In this document: piece by piece, positions 27,503 through 36,436 of the stretch
How the letters are laid out: each line of letters opens with the position of its first letter
Numbering within the stretch: position 1 is the stretch's first letter
Source of the DNA: Cryomorphaceae bacterium
GTDB lineage: Bacteria > Bacteroidota > Bacteroidia > Flavobacteriales_D > Crocinitomicaceae
DNA: 64,000 bases
Reading direction: 5' to 3'
NCBI GenBank assembly: GCA_027483605.1
Contig: JAIXUE010000009.1
Coordinates: forward strand, 62,001-126,000
Notes under the pieces: generated by a model
The model's input: the letters and a program-made list of their open reading frames with translations, nothing else
Database searches by the model: none
Told to the model about the DNA's origin: nothing
Made by a program: the position numbers and the translations under genes

Positions 27503-28883
27503 CTTGTAAGAACTCCCATTTGAGCCATAATTGCTCGCATTTGGCTTGGTATTCAAATACTTTTAAAGCCGCAACAAACGCAGCGCTTTCTCGCATATTG
27601 ACCATAAAAAGAGAACTCTCACCGGTCTCAAAAAGATTGAGTTCGGCCGCTAAGAGCTTTCTAGTACTTTCCGCATTTTCGGTAAATATGGCTAATTGTT
27701 TTTGTGCATTTAGGTATTGCGCTCGTGCAGAAAGCATTTTTGCAGTGAGTTCAGCCCTGCGATCTTGTCTTTCAAAATTGGTTTGCTCTATTTTTAGTTT
27801 GGTTTGTTGAACAGCCGCGCGTTCCTTGCGTAAAAACAATGGCATTTGAGCCGAAACGCCCCATTTGTAATCGTTGATAGAAAATTGAGCCAGCGGATTG
27901 TATTGAATAGGCTCGTTCAAAAAATTGTATTTCAATTCAATTTGTGGTTTGAGTTGTTCCTGATTGTAGCGTTTTTCAATAGCTAAAACATCGAGTTTGA
28001 AAGCTAAAATACCTAAATAAGGATGCTGCTCTACCAAAGAATCTACGCTGCCTGTATAAATCGGCTTTGGTGCCTGGCCAACAAGTGAGGCAGCAGAAAG
28101 AGGTTGGGTGTTGAGGTCTAGCTCTAGTGGCGTACCATCTGGCTTCCATAAATAACGGTTCAAGAATGCGGTGGCTTCCGCTAATTTAGCCTCTTGTTCG
28201 GAAAGTGCAGCAGCCCTTGTTTGATACTGGATTGCAGCCTCAACGGTGTCAATAATTGGACGGTCTCCGAGTGCGGCCATTTGGCGCATGGCTTCAAGGC
28301 GGATAGCACCAATTTCCAAGGCTTCTCTGAGTACTTGACCTGAGTTGTATTGCAAATACCAATCCCAGTAGGCATAACCAGCCTCCAAAACCAATTCATT
28401 GAGTGCCAAGCGCTGCTCGAGCTGACTGCTTTGTAAATAAACATTTGCCTTTTGCAATTCTGCTCTGCGCTCATCTATGAGCAAACCATTTCCAAGTTGG
28501 GCACTCAACCCACCATACCACAAGCCATTTTGAGGGGTCAGACCTTGCGGATCAAGGTAGTCTCCTCTGTTTTGCTCCAAGCCTGTTTGCAAACTCAAGC
28601 CATACCATGTGGGCACTTTGAGCTGAGCATCTGACAAGCTGTAATACATTTTGTCTCCATAATATTTTTGGGAGAGATCGTAAGCCAATTTAGGATCAAA
28701 GCCTCCACGCGCCTTTAAGACATACGTTTGGGCAAATTCGGGAATCAGCTTGGCTTGCTTGGCCAACGGATGCCCCTCGAGCACTTGCAGCATGAAGGCC
28801 TCGGGGCGCATGATGTTTTGCTGCGACCAAACAAGTGTAAAGGCGCAAAAAAACAAACCGAAAATGCCGAAGTTATTTCTCAT
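27486..28883 (-). CDS. TolC-family outer membrane efflux protein
   Basis: Signal peptide and TolC-like coiled-coil repeats ('YNQEQLKPQIELKYNFLNEP', 'YKWGVSAQMPLFLRKERAAVQQTKLKIEQTNFERQDRRAEL'). Start set to ATG 28883. Confidence 0.85.
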   Translation of the reverse strand: MRNNFGIFGLFFCAFTLVWSQQNIMRPEAFMLQVLEGHPLAKQAKLIPEFAQTYVLKARGGFDPKLAYDLSQKYYGDKMYYSLSDAQLKVPTWYGLSLQTGLEQNRGDYLDPQGLTPQNGLWYGGLSAQLGNGLLIDERRAELQKANVYLQSSQLEQRLALNELVLEAGYAYWDWYLQYNSGQVLREALEIGAIRLEAMRQMAALGDRPIIDTVEAAIQYQTRAAALSEQEAKLAEATAFLNRYLWKPDGTPLELDLNTQPLSAASLVGQAPKPIYTGSVDSLVEQHPYLGILAFKLDVLAIEKRYNQEQLKPQIELKYNFLNEPIQYNPLAQFSINDYKWGVSAQMPLFLRKERAAVQQTKLKIEQTNFERQDRRAELTAKMLSARAQYLNAQKQLAIFTENAESTRKLLAAELNLFETGESSLFMVNMRESAAFVAALKVFEYQAKCEQLWLKWEFLQASLVR

Positions 28884-30237
28884 TTTTGCTGGATTTAGTT
28901 TTGGTCTTGGTGTCGGGAACCTTTGGTTTGTAGTAATCTGGCGGGAAGCCATTCACATTTCGCCAGAGCTCGTACCAAATAGGCACGTCGTTGAGCAAGA
29001 GCATCGCGTAAGCACCGCCACCTACTCTTAAGGCTTCTGGCCATTTGTTCTCCTTCGGGTCTGGGGCTACCAACACCCTGAACTCGCCGTTTTCATTGGC
29101 AAACTGATCAATGGCAAAAACAGTTCCACCATAGGTGCCGTAGCTCGTATTTGGCCAGCCTGAAAACACAATTGCTGGCCAACCATCGAATTGGATGCGC
29201 ACATGCTGCCCAACCTGAAGCAAAGGCAAATCCATAGGTCTCACGTACATTTCTACGGCAAGATCGTAGTTTGTAGGCATGATGGTGGCGATAGCCGTAC
29301 CTTGCTTGATGGTTTCTCCAATGCCACTAGACAAGGTTTTTGCGATGCGGCCGTCTTGTGGTGCCAAAATATAATACATCCCGTTTCTGATGGAGTAATT
29401 TGCCACCTGCGTTTGCATTTTACTGACATCGATTTCTGCCTCGTACATGTTCGAAAGCGCCGTAAATTTTTCCGATTCAGCTTTGGAAACTTCGTCCTGA
29501 AATTTGGTTTCAACTGCATTCAATTCAACCTTTGCATCGATGATGTCATTGCGACTCTGTAGGAATTTTTGCTGGGCGGTAATCATGGCTGCTTGCGCGC
29601 GCTGCATAGTCACTTTTCTGGTTTCAACTTCAGTCTTGGACTTGAGGTCTTTTTCGTAGAGTTTCTCGAAGCGTTCGTATTGGTCTTTGGCAATTTGATA
29701 GTTTGCAGTAGCTGCTTGGTTCTCTATGCTATCGGACTTTAGTTTGAGCTGGGCTTGTTGGGCCTTGATACGGGCTTGTTGCACCTTTAATTTTCCGGTT
29801 TCAATAAGCGCGTCTATGCGCTTGTCTAAGGCCTGTACTTTGTCGCTGTACGAAACCACGCTAAGCTCCTTACTTTTGAGCTGCTGCTCGCTACGCCCTA
29901 CTAATTTGGGGTCAAAATAACCGTCCTTGATTTCAGAAATAAACATGATGGTATCCCCTCTTTTAACGAGGTCACCTTCTTTGACAAACCACTGCTCAAT
30001 ACGGCCGCCAATGAGCGCATTGATGGTTTGTGGGCGTTGCTCAGGGCGAAGGGTCAGTACTTGTCCGTTGGAGCGGATATTCTGTGTCCAGGGCAGGAAT
30101 AGGATGATGAGCCCTACGACCAATAATGCGTAGATCGTATTGCGCAAGAGTTTTTGGGGTGCCTTCTTGAGCATCTGCGTTGCCACAAGACCATCAGCAT
30201 CTATTTGATTGCCATTTTGTGGAGAAAGATTTAACAT
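28873..30237 (-). CDS. HlyD-family periplasmic adaptor
   Basis: Single TM plus barrel-sandwich 'GGRIEQWFVKEGDLVKRGDTIMFIS', long coiled coil, 'ILAPQDGRIAKTLSSGIGETIKQGTAIATIMPTN'. Confidence 0.9.
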   Translation of the reverse strand: MLNLSPQNGNQIDADGLVATQMLKKAPQKLLRNTIYALLVVGLIILFLPWTQNIRSNGQVLTLRPEQRPQTINALIGGRIEQWFVKEGDLVKRGDTIMFISEIKDGYFDPKLVGRSEQQLKSKELSVVSYSDKVQALDKRIDALIETGKLKVQQARIKAQQAQLKLKSDSIENQAATANYQIAKDQYERFEKLYEKDLKSKTEVETRKVTMQRAQAAMITAQQKFLQSRNDIIDAKVELNAVETKFQDEVSKAESEKFTALSNMYEAEIDVSKMQTQVANYSIRNGMYYILAPQDGRIAKTLSSGIGETIKQGTAIATIMPTNYDLAVEMYVRPMDLPLLQVGQHVRIQFDGWPAIVFSGWPNTSYGTYGGTVFAIDQFANENGEFRVLVAPDPKENKWPEALRVGGGAYAMLLLNDVPIWYELWRNVNGFPPDYYKPKVPDTKTKTKSSKNEK

Positions 30238-31865
30238 AAAATCAATTTTTCGTGGATGAGCGATAAGTTATTTTCATGTATACTGGCCATCAGGACCGTT
30301 CCTTTGAAATTTTGTTGCAAATGGTTCAAGACCAATTCCAGTTCGTGGTTAGGCAAATAATGAATGTGGGTATCCCAGAGTAGCACAGCAGGCTTGGCAA
30401 TCAAAGCACGACACAAAATGATCAGTGTGATGAGCTGTCGGTCTAGGGTACTGGCTTCCGGATTGAGCACTGTCTGATACGCATCTGTCAAGGCAAAAAC
30501 ATGCTGATTCAAGCCAATAGCAGTAGCTACTTCTGTTACTTGTTCGATCGTAAAGTTGCGACCCATGACAATGTTATCGAGTACCGTTCCATAAATAAGT
30601 TGGTCGTGATAAGAAAGACTGGCAATTTGCGAGCGCAATTTTTCGGGCTGTAGGTTGCTAGTCGGGACGCCATTGATCAGTACTTGTCCTTTGTTGGGTA
30701 GCGCCATAGCGGTAATCATCAAAAACAAACCTTGCGCTTGATTTCCTTTGAAATCTTGGATGTGATAAAATTTTCCAGCCTCAAAACGACAGCTCAGGTT
30801 GCTCAGCAGTGGTGTATGACTCCAGGTAGTTAGGTATTCTAATTGTTCGATTTCAATGGTGAAGGCCTCCGTTTGTTGCATGATGAGACCTTCTTGAGCA
30901 TCCAATGGCAAATCTGTGATTTCACCGATTTTTTCAATAGCCGTAAGAACATCATATACCATTTCTAAGCTGACAATCAGTTTTTCTACGGAGTTCAAGA
31001 CCAATACAATGATGATTTCAGCAGCTACAAACTGGCCAATATTCATTTGTTGGTTAAGTACAAGTAAACCTCCGATGATCAGTAAAGCCAAAGCGATCAA
31101 GACCTTGAATCCAATCAGGTAAATGTATTGCTGCATCAAGACTTTGAAGTGCGCGTCTCGAGATTTGAGGTAACCCTGGAGGTAGTCATCTGTACGCTTG
31201 AGTAGGATGCCGTTGCTACCGAGGTGCTTAAATGTCATTCGGTTGCGCGCTACTTCTTCGAGCCAATTGGCTACTTTATACTTGTACTTAGACTCCGCTA
31301 AACTCGTGACGAAACCACGCTTGGCCGTCATGCGAAAGATCAGGGCGAGCAGGATCAAAAGTGCAAAACCAAAGATGATAAAGAACGGATGATAAAACGA
31401 GAGCAAGATGAGGCCGAAGATAATCTGTAAGGAGGCAGCTGTGAAATCGATGAGCAATTTGGAGATGCCTTTTTGGATGGTGAGGGTATCAAAAAAGCGG
31501 TTGGTCCATTCTGGGGCATAACGCATGAGTAATTCGCGCAACTGAATTTTGGGGATGCGCGTAGCAAACTCCAGCGATGAACGCGCAAAAATGCGCTGTT
31601 GTAAGTTCTCGGTGATGCGCAATTGTGCAATGTTCATATAGCCAGAAAATCCGATGGCAGAAACGACTAAGCCAACAAGTAAAAACCAAGATGTGCTGAC
31701 CTTTCCAGCTTGAATGAAATTGATAATCGCTTGAATACCCAATGGCAAACCAAGACTCAGTACACCGCCGATGATTGCAAATAAATAAATATCAGAAATG
31801 TCTTTGCTGTCTGGCTTGAGCAGCGCCCAAAAGCGATCAAATGGTTTGGTAACGTCGTTATTCAT
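30231..31865 (-). CDS. ABC exporter (type I TMD) with degenerate nucleotide-binding domain
   Basis: TMD typical of HlyB/MsbA-like exporters and NBD backbone landmarks ('PLLSNLSCRFEAGKFYHI', 'GQVLINGVPTSNLQPEKLRSQIASL', 'GTVLDNIVMG') but no Walker A GxxGxGK(S/T), no LSGGQ, no Walker B Glu. Start set to ATG 31865. Confidence 0.85.
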   Translation of the reverse strand: MNNDVTKPFDRFWALLKPDSKDISDIYLFAIIGGVLSLGLPLGIQAIINFIQAGKVSTSWFLLVGLVVSAIGFSGYMNIAQLRITENLQQRIFARSSLEFATRIPKIQLRELLMRYAPEWTNRFFDTLTIQKGISKLLIDFTAASLQIIFGLILLSFYHPFFIIFGFALLILLALIFRMTAKRGFVTSLAESKYKYKVANWLEEVARNRMTFKHLGSNGILLKRTDDYLQGYLKSRDAHFKVLMQQYIYLIGFKVLIALALLIIGGLLVLNQQMNIGQFVAAEIIIVLVLNSVEKLIVSLEMVYDVLTAIEKIGEITDLPLDAQEGLIMQQTEAFTIEIEQLEYLTTWSHTPLLSNLSCRFEAGKFYHIQDFKGNQAQGLFLMITAMALPNKGQVLINGVPTSNLQPEKLRSQIASLSYHDQLIYGTVLDNIVMGRNFTIEQVTEVATAIGLNQHVFALTDAYQTVLNPEASTLDRQLITLIILCRALIAKPAVLLWDTHIHYLPNHELELVLNHLQQNFKGTVLMASIHENNLSLIHEKLILC

Positions 31866-32526
31866 GGTCGAGATAGCTAAAAAATAATTGCGAATAAAAA
31901 ACAGCCACTGCGTCTTCTTGTTCAGAGGCATTCGTGACTTCTGGTAGGTGTTGACTAAAAAAACGCTGCTGTAAGCTGCCTTCAAGAAGTGTACTGACCA
32001 GCATTTCAGGATACTTACAGGCGGGCTGATACGCACGCACCAAGTCGGAAATATAGCGCACAATTTCGGTGTAGATGCTGTGGTAACCAGTCTGGTGGTC
32101 GGTATCAACAGCCTTGGTTAAAAAAACTTTTGGCGCTTCGTGGATCACGATATGCTGCAGTCTTTTCTCACTTGAAAAAGACAACGAGGTAGCTTTTGAT
32201 AACAGCACCAACTCCAGGGCTTTCTCTAAACGCTCGCGCACCGAACCTCCTTGCGTTTGCAAGAGCAAGCGGCATTCGAGTCGCCCCCAGTACCAATTGA
32301 TCAAATACAATAAGAGCTTCTGCTTACTCGCAAAATAGCGGTATACCGAGGCTTCTGTGGTACCGACTGACTGGGCAAGTTTTTTGAAAGTAAACTGCTC
32401 AAAACCGAGTTCGTCTATCAAAAAAATGCTGCCTTCAATAATGCGCTGCCCAAGTTGTGTAGCTTGTGGGTTGCGCAAGGCAATGGCTTCAAGGACTGGA
32501 ATCTGAAAACGATCAACAAGATCCAT
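31858..32526 (-). CDS. TetR/AcrR-family transcriptional regulator
   Basis: 'IIEGSIFLIDELGFEQFTFKKLAQSVGTTEASVYRYFASKQKLLLYLI'. ATG 32526 preferred; the track's TTG (32544) sits in a TATTTTTG box. Confidence 0.9.
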   Translation of the reverse strand: MDLVDRFQIPVLEAIALRNPQATQLGQRIIEGSIFLIDELGFEQFTFKKLAQSVGTTEASVYRYFASKQKLLLYLINWYWGRLECRLLLQTQGGSVRERLEKALELVLLSKATSLSFSSEKRLQHIVIHEAPKVFLTKAVDTDHQTGYHSIYTEIVRYISDLVRAYQPACKYPEMLVSTLLEGSLQQRFFSQHLPEVTNASEQEDAVAVFYSQLFFSYLDHE

Positions 32527-32541
32527 AAAAGTAATTTGAAG

Positions 32542-32549
32542 CAAAAATA
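32542..32549 (-). promoter_or_regulatory. TATTTTTG -7 box of the TetR/efflux operon
   Basis: Exact TAnnTTTG on the minus strand, 15 nt before ATG 32526. Confidence 0.55.
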
Positions 32550-32624
32550 ATAGTAAGACTATTTATAAATGGTAGGAATAATATAACATCTTTTTATGAA
32601 TGTCATAAGTCATGATAAACACAA

Positions 32625-33488
32625 TTAATTGATTCGGCGAATCCCGACAATATTAGGCAAGCGCCAAAAACGGTTGTTGTCGTCGCGTTCCCAGGTAGTT
32701 GAAACCCAAGAACCTACTTTTTCTATACAATGGCCGTTGACGTCAATGAGCAAACTGGTTTCGGGGCCACCTTCCAAATAGATGGCATCGTGGAGCCCAC
32801 CTGGCATTTGTTTCAAGAAAGCAATCATCTGGTTGTGCGTATACGGGGAGCGCGTAAAAACGAGGTAAAACCAACCTTTTTCGTCCTCAGCTGCCACGAG
32901 CATGCTGCAAGACTGCACTTTCTTTTGCCAGTTCATCGGGCTCGCATTGCAATCTATCATGCGCAGGCCTTGGGCAAAACCGGTAAAATTGTTTTTTTCT
33001 TGTTCCCAATTGGCACAAGTGAGATCGAGTACTTCAATGTTGGATCTGTTGGTATTGGGTTTTGGGCCCAAAGCCAACATGAGGTTAAAGTTTTCAAGCA
33101 GTTTAGCGTTGTTGTAATGGTTTCCAGATTGCAAGTAAGCACGGCTCTGCAGCGGCCTAGCTAAGTTGTACATGCCGGCATTGAAAGCCACCAATAAATC
33201 AAAGGTATCGGCCCAGGCCGAGACATCTTTGGGCACAGAATCGAATTGTGTTGCGGTAAATAAATCAAAGCGGAACTGCGACGGATCCATGCGCAAAATA
33301 GACAATTTCGAATCGCCAATAAAAGATTTGACGGGCGCATCCAATTCTCGGTACTCCATGCCTTTGGTCAGCGTGACCCAATTGGAATAGTCTGGGCTTA
33401 CAGCTGAGGGAGCTGGCTGACCGTAGGAACAAGCCTGTAGAAGGAAAGTAGCAAAAGCAAAGACAAAAAAGCGAAACAAGCTTGACAT
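32625..33488 (-). CDS. Phosphodiester glycosidase (NAGPA-like) family lipoprotein
   Basis: Lipobox 'FATFLLQACSYG'; 'LLVAFNAGMYNL', 'AEDEKGWFYLVFTRSPYTHNQMIAFLKQMPGGLHDAIYLEGGPETSLLI'. ATG 33488 preferred over TTG 33503. Confidence 0.8.
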   Translation of the reverse strand: MSSLFRFFVFAFATFLLQACSYGQPAPSAVSPDYSNWVTLTKGMEYRELDAPVKSFIGDSKLSILRMDPSQFRFDLFTATQFDSVPKDVSAWADTFDLLVAFNAGMYNLARPLQSRAYLQSGNHYNNAKLLENFNLMLALGPKPNTNRSNIEVLDLTCANWEQEKNNFTGFAQGLRMIDCNASPMNWQKKVQSCSMLVAAEDEKGWFYLVFTRSPYTHNQMIAFLKQMPGGLHDAIYLEGGPETSLLIDVNGHCIEKVGSWVSTTWERDDNNRFWRLPNIVGIRRIN

Positions 33489-33500
33489 ATATTCTTTATT

Positions 33501-33508
33501 CAAAGTTA
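33501..33508 (-). promoter_or_regulatory. TAACTTTG -7 box for the phosphodiester glycosidase gene
   Basis: Exact TAnnTTTG on minus strand; contains the spurious TTG start used by the ORF track. Confidence 0.55.
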
Positions 33509-33552
33509 TGGATTTTAATAGTTTTATTTACTTTGTACTCTATTCCCTTTAC

Positions 33553-34914
33553 ATGAAAGCACTTCTTGTCATTCTGACCCTCCCTTTTTTAGGTTTTGCA
33601 CAGGCCACTCCCAAAAAAGACCAAATCAAGTCCAAACGCATCACCGCTAATGCCCTTGCGCTCTTCAACGAAGGACAAAGTAGCAATGCCTACATGTTGC
33701 TCAAACAAGCCGTCGCATTAGATGCCTCCAATGCAAATGCTTATTTTTTGCTCGCCACCACCGAATATGATTTGCGCTCCTATTCTTACGCTCAAGAACA
33801 TTGCACGCAAGCGCTTACTCTATTTGGCACCAACCTCAACGAAGAACATTTGTATTTAGCAGGGCAAATTGCGCTGTCGTTAGGCAATGCTGAAAATGCC
33901 AAGAATTATTGTGAGCAGGCAAAGCGCATGATCAAATCTGAGAAAGACTACAAGTTATTGGGTTTTCAATTACTCGAACAACAAAGCCTCTTCGCGCTGT
34001 CGCAATCTGGCGTAAACAACCAACGCCAACTTTTAGCAGGAGAACTCAACACCAAATACGACGAATACGCCCCAATTTTAAGTGCAGATGGGCAGACGCT
34101 CTACTATACCACCCGCAACCCCGACTCCAAAGGAGCCAACCTCAACCCCGACGACCAACGCTTTTTTGAAGATATTTACCAGGCCGGAACTTTTGTTGAC
34201 AATAACGGGAACTGGACGCGCATCTTTACTAACAATGACTTACTAAACACAGAAGGTTTTGATGCACTTTCTTACTTAGCAAAAGATGGCCTTAGCGCAC
34301 TCGGCACCCTAAATACTACTGCCTCCAAAGAGGCGAGCACACAAGGTTCCGATATCTTTGAACTGAGTGCACAAACAAGCGGAGTATGGGACGACAAACG
34401 CATTATCACTGAAATCCCCGGACTCAATAGCAGTTATTTTGAAGGCGCACCTACCAAAACAGATACAATTTGGATCGATGAATTCACTTATGTAGAAGAA
34501 CTCTATTTTGTTTCTGACAGACTAGCTGAAAAATATGCCACAGATATTTACCTAGCCAAAAAAATCAATGGGATTTGGCAAGCTGAGGTGCAAGCACTGC
34601 CGCAAGGCATCAATACCGAAGGCCGCGAAACCACACCTTATGTAAGCCCCGACGGACAATTCTTGTTTTTTGCATCAGATGGTCATCTCGGAATGGGTGG
34701 CTACGATATTTTTTACTGTAAAAGAGAAAACCAAGGATGGTCAGCTCCAAAAAACCTAGGTGCGGTGGTCAATACGACCCTCGACGACACGCACTTCCAA
34801 ATTGCTGCTGACCAACTCCGCGTGATTTGGGCGAGTGTCAGTGCAATCGACGGTTTGTTCAGCTACAATTTATTTGAAGCGCCGATTGGCGTGATCCAAA
34901 CTACTGAAAAATAA
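33553..34914 (+). CDS. TPR/PD40 (WD40-like) repeat exported protein
   Basis: Signal peptide; TPR-like 'NALALFNEGQSSNAYMLLKQAVALDASNANAYFLLATTEYDLRSYSYAQEHC'; PD40 motifs 'APILSADGQTLYYTTRN', 'TPYVSPDGQFLFFASDGHLGMGGYDIFY'. Confidence 0.85.
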   Translation: MKALLVILTLPFLGFAQATPKKDQIKSKRITANALALFNEGQSSNAYMLLKQAVALDASNANAYFLLATTEYDLRSYSYAQEHCTQALTLFGTNLNEEHLYLAGQIALSLGNAENAKNYCEQAKRMIKSEKDYKLLGFQLLEQQSLFALSQSGVNNQRQLLAGELNTKYDEYAPILSADGQTLYYTTRNPDSKGANLNPDDQRFFEDIYQAGTFVDNNGNWTRIFTNNDLLNTEGFDALSYLAKDGLSALGTLNTTASKEASTQGSDIFELSAQTSGVWDDKRIITEIPGLNSSYFEGAPTKTDTIWIDEFTYVEELYFVSDRLAEKYATDIYLAKKINGIWQAEVQALPQGINTEGRETTPYVSPDGQFLFFASDGHLGMGGYDIFYCKRENQGWSAPKNLGAVVNTTLDDTHFQIAADQLRVIWASVSAIDGLFSYNLFEAPIGVIQTTEK

Positions 34915-34918
34915 AAAC

Positions 34919-35680
34919 TTGCCACGTTATTTCATTTCTCTAGCCTACGATGGCAGCGCTTATCACGGTTGGCAAATTCAGCCCAACGCGCCGAGTGTAC
35001 AAGAAGAAATCCAAACTGCGCTGTCGAAATTACACGGCAACCAAGCCATTGAGGTTGTGGGTTGCGGTCGGACAGACGCCGGCGTACATGCGCAGCACTA
35101 TTTTCTACATACCGATCTGCCTCAAACTTGGGATCCTCAACAACTTGTATTCAAGCTCAACCGCATGACGGCTCCGGCTATAGCCTTCAAAAAGGCTTGG
35201 GAGGTCAGCACTGACCTACATGCCCGCTTTGATGCAAACAAAAGAACCTATCGTTATTTCATCCATCAGCACAAAAATCCTTTTGTGCGCAACGAAAGTT
35301 GGTATTTGGAAAGCCCTTTAGCGATCGATCAAATGAACATTGCCGCCCAATATTTGATTGGTAAACAAGATTTTTCATCCTTTGCCAAAGCACATACGGA
35401 CGTCAAAACCAATATATGTGAAGTATTCAGTGCCGAGTGGCAAACCAATGAAAACGGCATTTACTTTGAAATCTCGGCCAATCGCTTTTTACGCAATATG
35501 GTACGCTCCATTGTCGGTACGCTCGTGGAGGTGGGTTTAGGCAAAATAAAAGCCTCCGAACTGCCTGGCATCATTGCTGCTCAAGACCGCTCGGAAGCTT
35601 TTGTCTCAGTGCCCGCTCAGGGCTTGTTTTTGTGGGCCATCACCTATGACAAAGCCCCTGAACTCAATCTGGCTGATTGA
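34919..35680 (+). CDS. truA: tRNA pseudouridine(38-40) synthase TruA
   Basis: 'YFISLAYDGSAYHGWQIQPN', 'VVGCGRTDAGVHAQHYF', 'NRFLRNMVRSIVGTLVEVGLGK'. TTG start. Confidence 0.93.
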   Translation: MPRYFISLAYDGSAYHGWQIQPNAPSVQEEIQTALSKLHGNQAIEVVGCGRTDAGVHAQHYFLHTDLPQTWDPQQLVFKLNRMTAPAIAFKKAWEVSTDLHARFDANKRTYRYFIHQHKNPFVRNESWYLESPLAIDQMNIAAQYLIGKQDFSSFAKAHTDVKTNICEVFSAEWQTNENGIYFEISANRFLRNMVRSIVGTLVEVGLGKIKASELPGIIAAQDRSEAFVSVPAQGLFLWAITYDKAPELNLAD

Positions 35681-36392
35681 TTTCCCATTCGCGGTAAAGG
35701 TCAAAATAACTTTTGGTTTCGAGGATTACTGCGCCACCGAGGGTGTCTCCAAATTTAGCTGGCAAGCCACCTGTATAGACCGTTACGCGGCCAATAGCAC
35801 AACTTGGCACGTTGAATACTTCATTGGACTTGATGCCATCCAAGACGTAAATCATGTCCCCTTTGCGTGCGCCGCGAAACATGAGGCCGCCATCTTCATC
35901 TTTTTTGACATCAGAATTTGAATTGGCTACCATGTCTACCACGCTGAATTTGTCTGGACGGTTCTTGATTTCTTTGGCAGTAAGGGTGGTAACGGGTGTT
36001 TCGCCGATACGGATGCGTGCTTGTTCATAACGCCCGCCACCTACACGCACTGCTTTGGTATCTTGCGTTTTATTTTGAAAATAAACGATGCCTGCGTTGC
36101 CATAAGCCTCTATAGGCACCTCAACTGTAATCTTTTCAGTGGTGTCTTGTTGGAAGCAACCCACCAACTGGTAGGTTCCGGCTGGAATACCGACGATGCG
36201 AAATCTTCCTTCCTCATTTGACAATGCCAAATAAACACGACCGTTTTCACGGATCATGGCTTTGGCGCCAACAATGGGTTTTTGGGTGTTGAAATCAATA
36301 AAGGTACCAACGACATCACCGGTTCCTGTTTGCGCTACTGTGCTTGCTGCTAACATGAGCATCCACACCATCATTAAGTTCTTCATAAGCAT
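35664..36392 (-). CDS. Carboxypeptidase-regulatory-like + TonB plug-like domain protein lacking a beta-barrel
   Basis: Signal peptide; 'VVGTFIDFNTQKPIVGAKAMIRENGRVYLALSNEEGRFRIVGIPAGTYQLV' and 'YVLDGIKSNEVFNVPSCAIGRVTVYTGGLPAKFGDTLGGAVILETK'. Confidence 0.8.
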   Translation of the reverse strand: MLMKNLMMVWMLMLAASTVAQTGTGDVVGTFIDFNTQKPIVGAKAMIRENGRVYLALSNEEGRFRIVGIPAGTYQLVGCFQQDTTEKITVEVPIEAYGNAGIVYFQNKTQDTKAVRVGGGRYEQARIRIGETPVTTLTAKEIKNRPDKFSVVDMVANSNSDVKKDEDGGLMFRGARKGDMIYVLDGIKSNEVFNVPSCAIGRVTVYTGGLPAKFGDTLGGAVILETKSYFDLYREWEINQPD

Positions 36393-36436
36393 GTTTTCTA
36401 GAAAGACGCCTCGAACTGTCAGATTCCATAAAATTT

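Noticed and set aside
34919-34921. TTG start of truA as another promoter-box artefact
   Set aside because: No TAnnTTTG box here; 'MPRYFISLAYDGSAYHGW' is the expected TruA N-terminus, so the TTG start is probably real.
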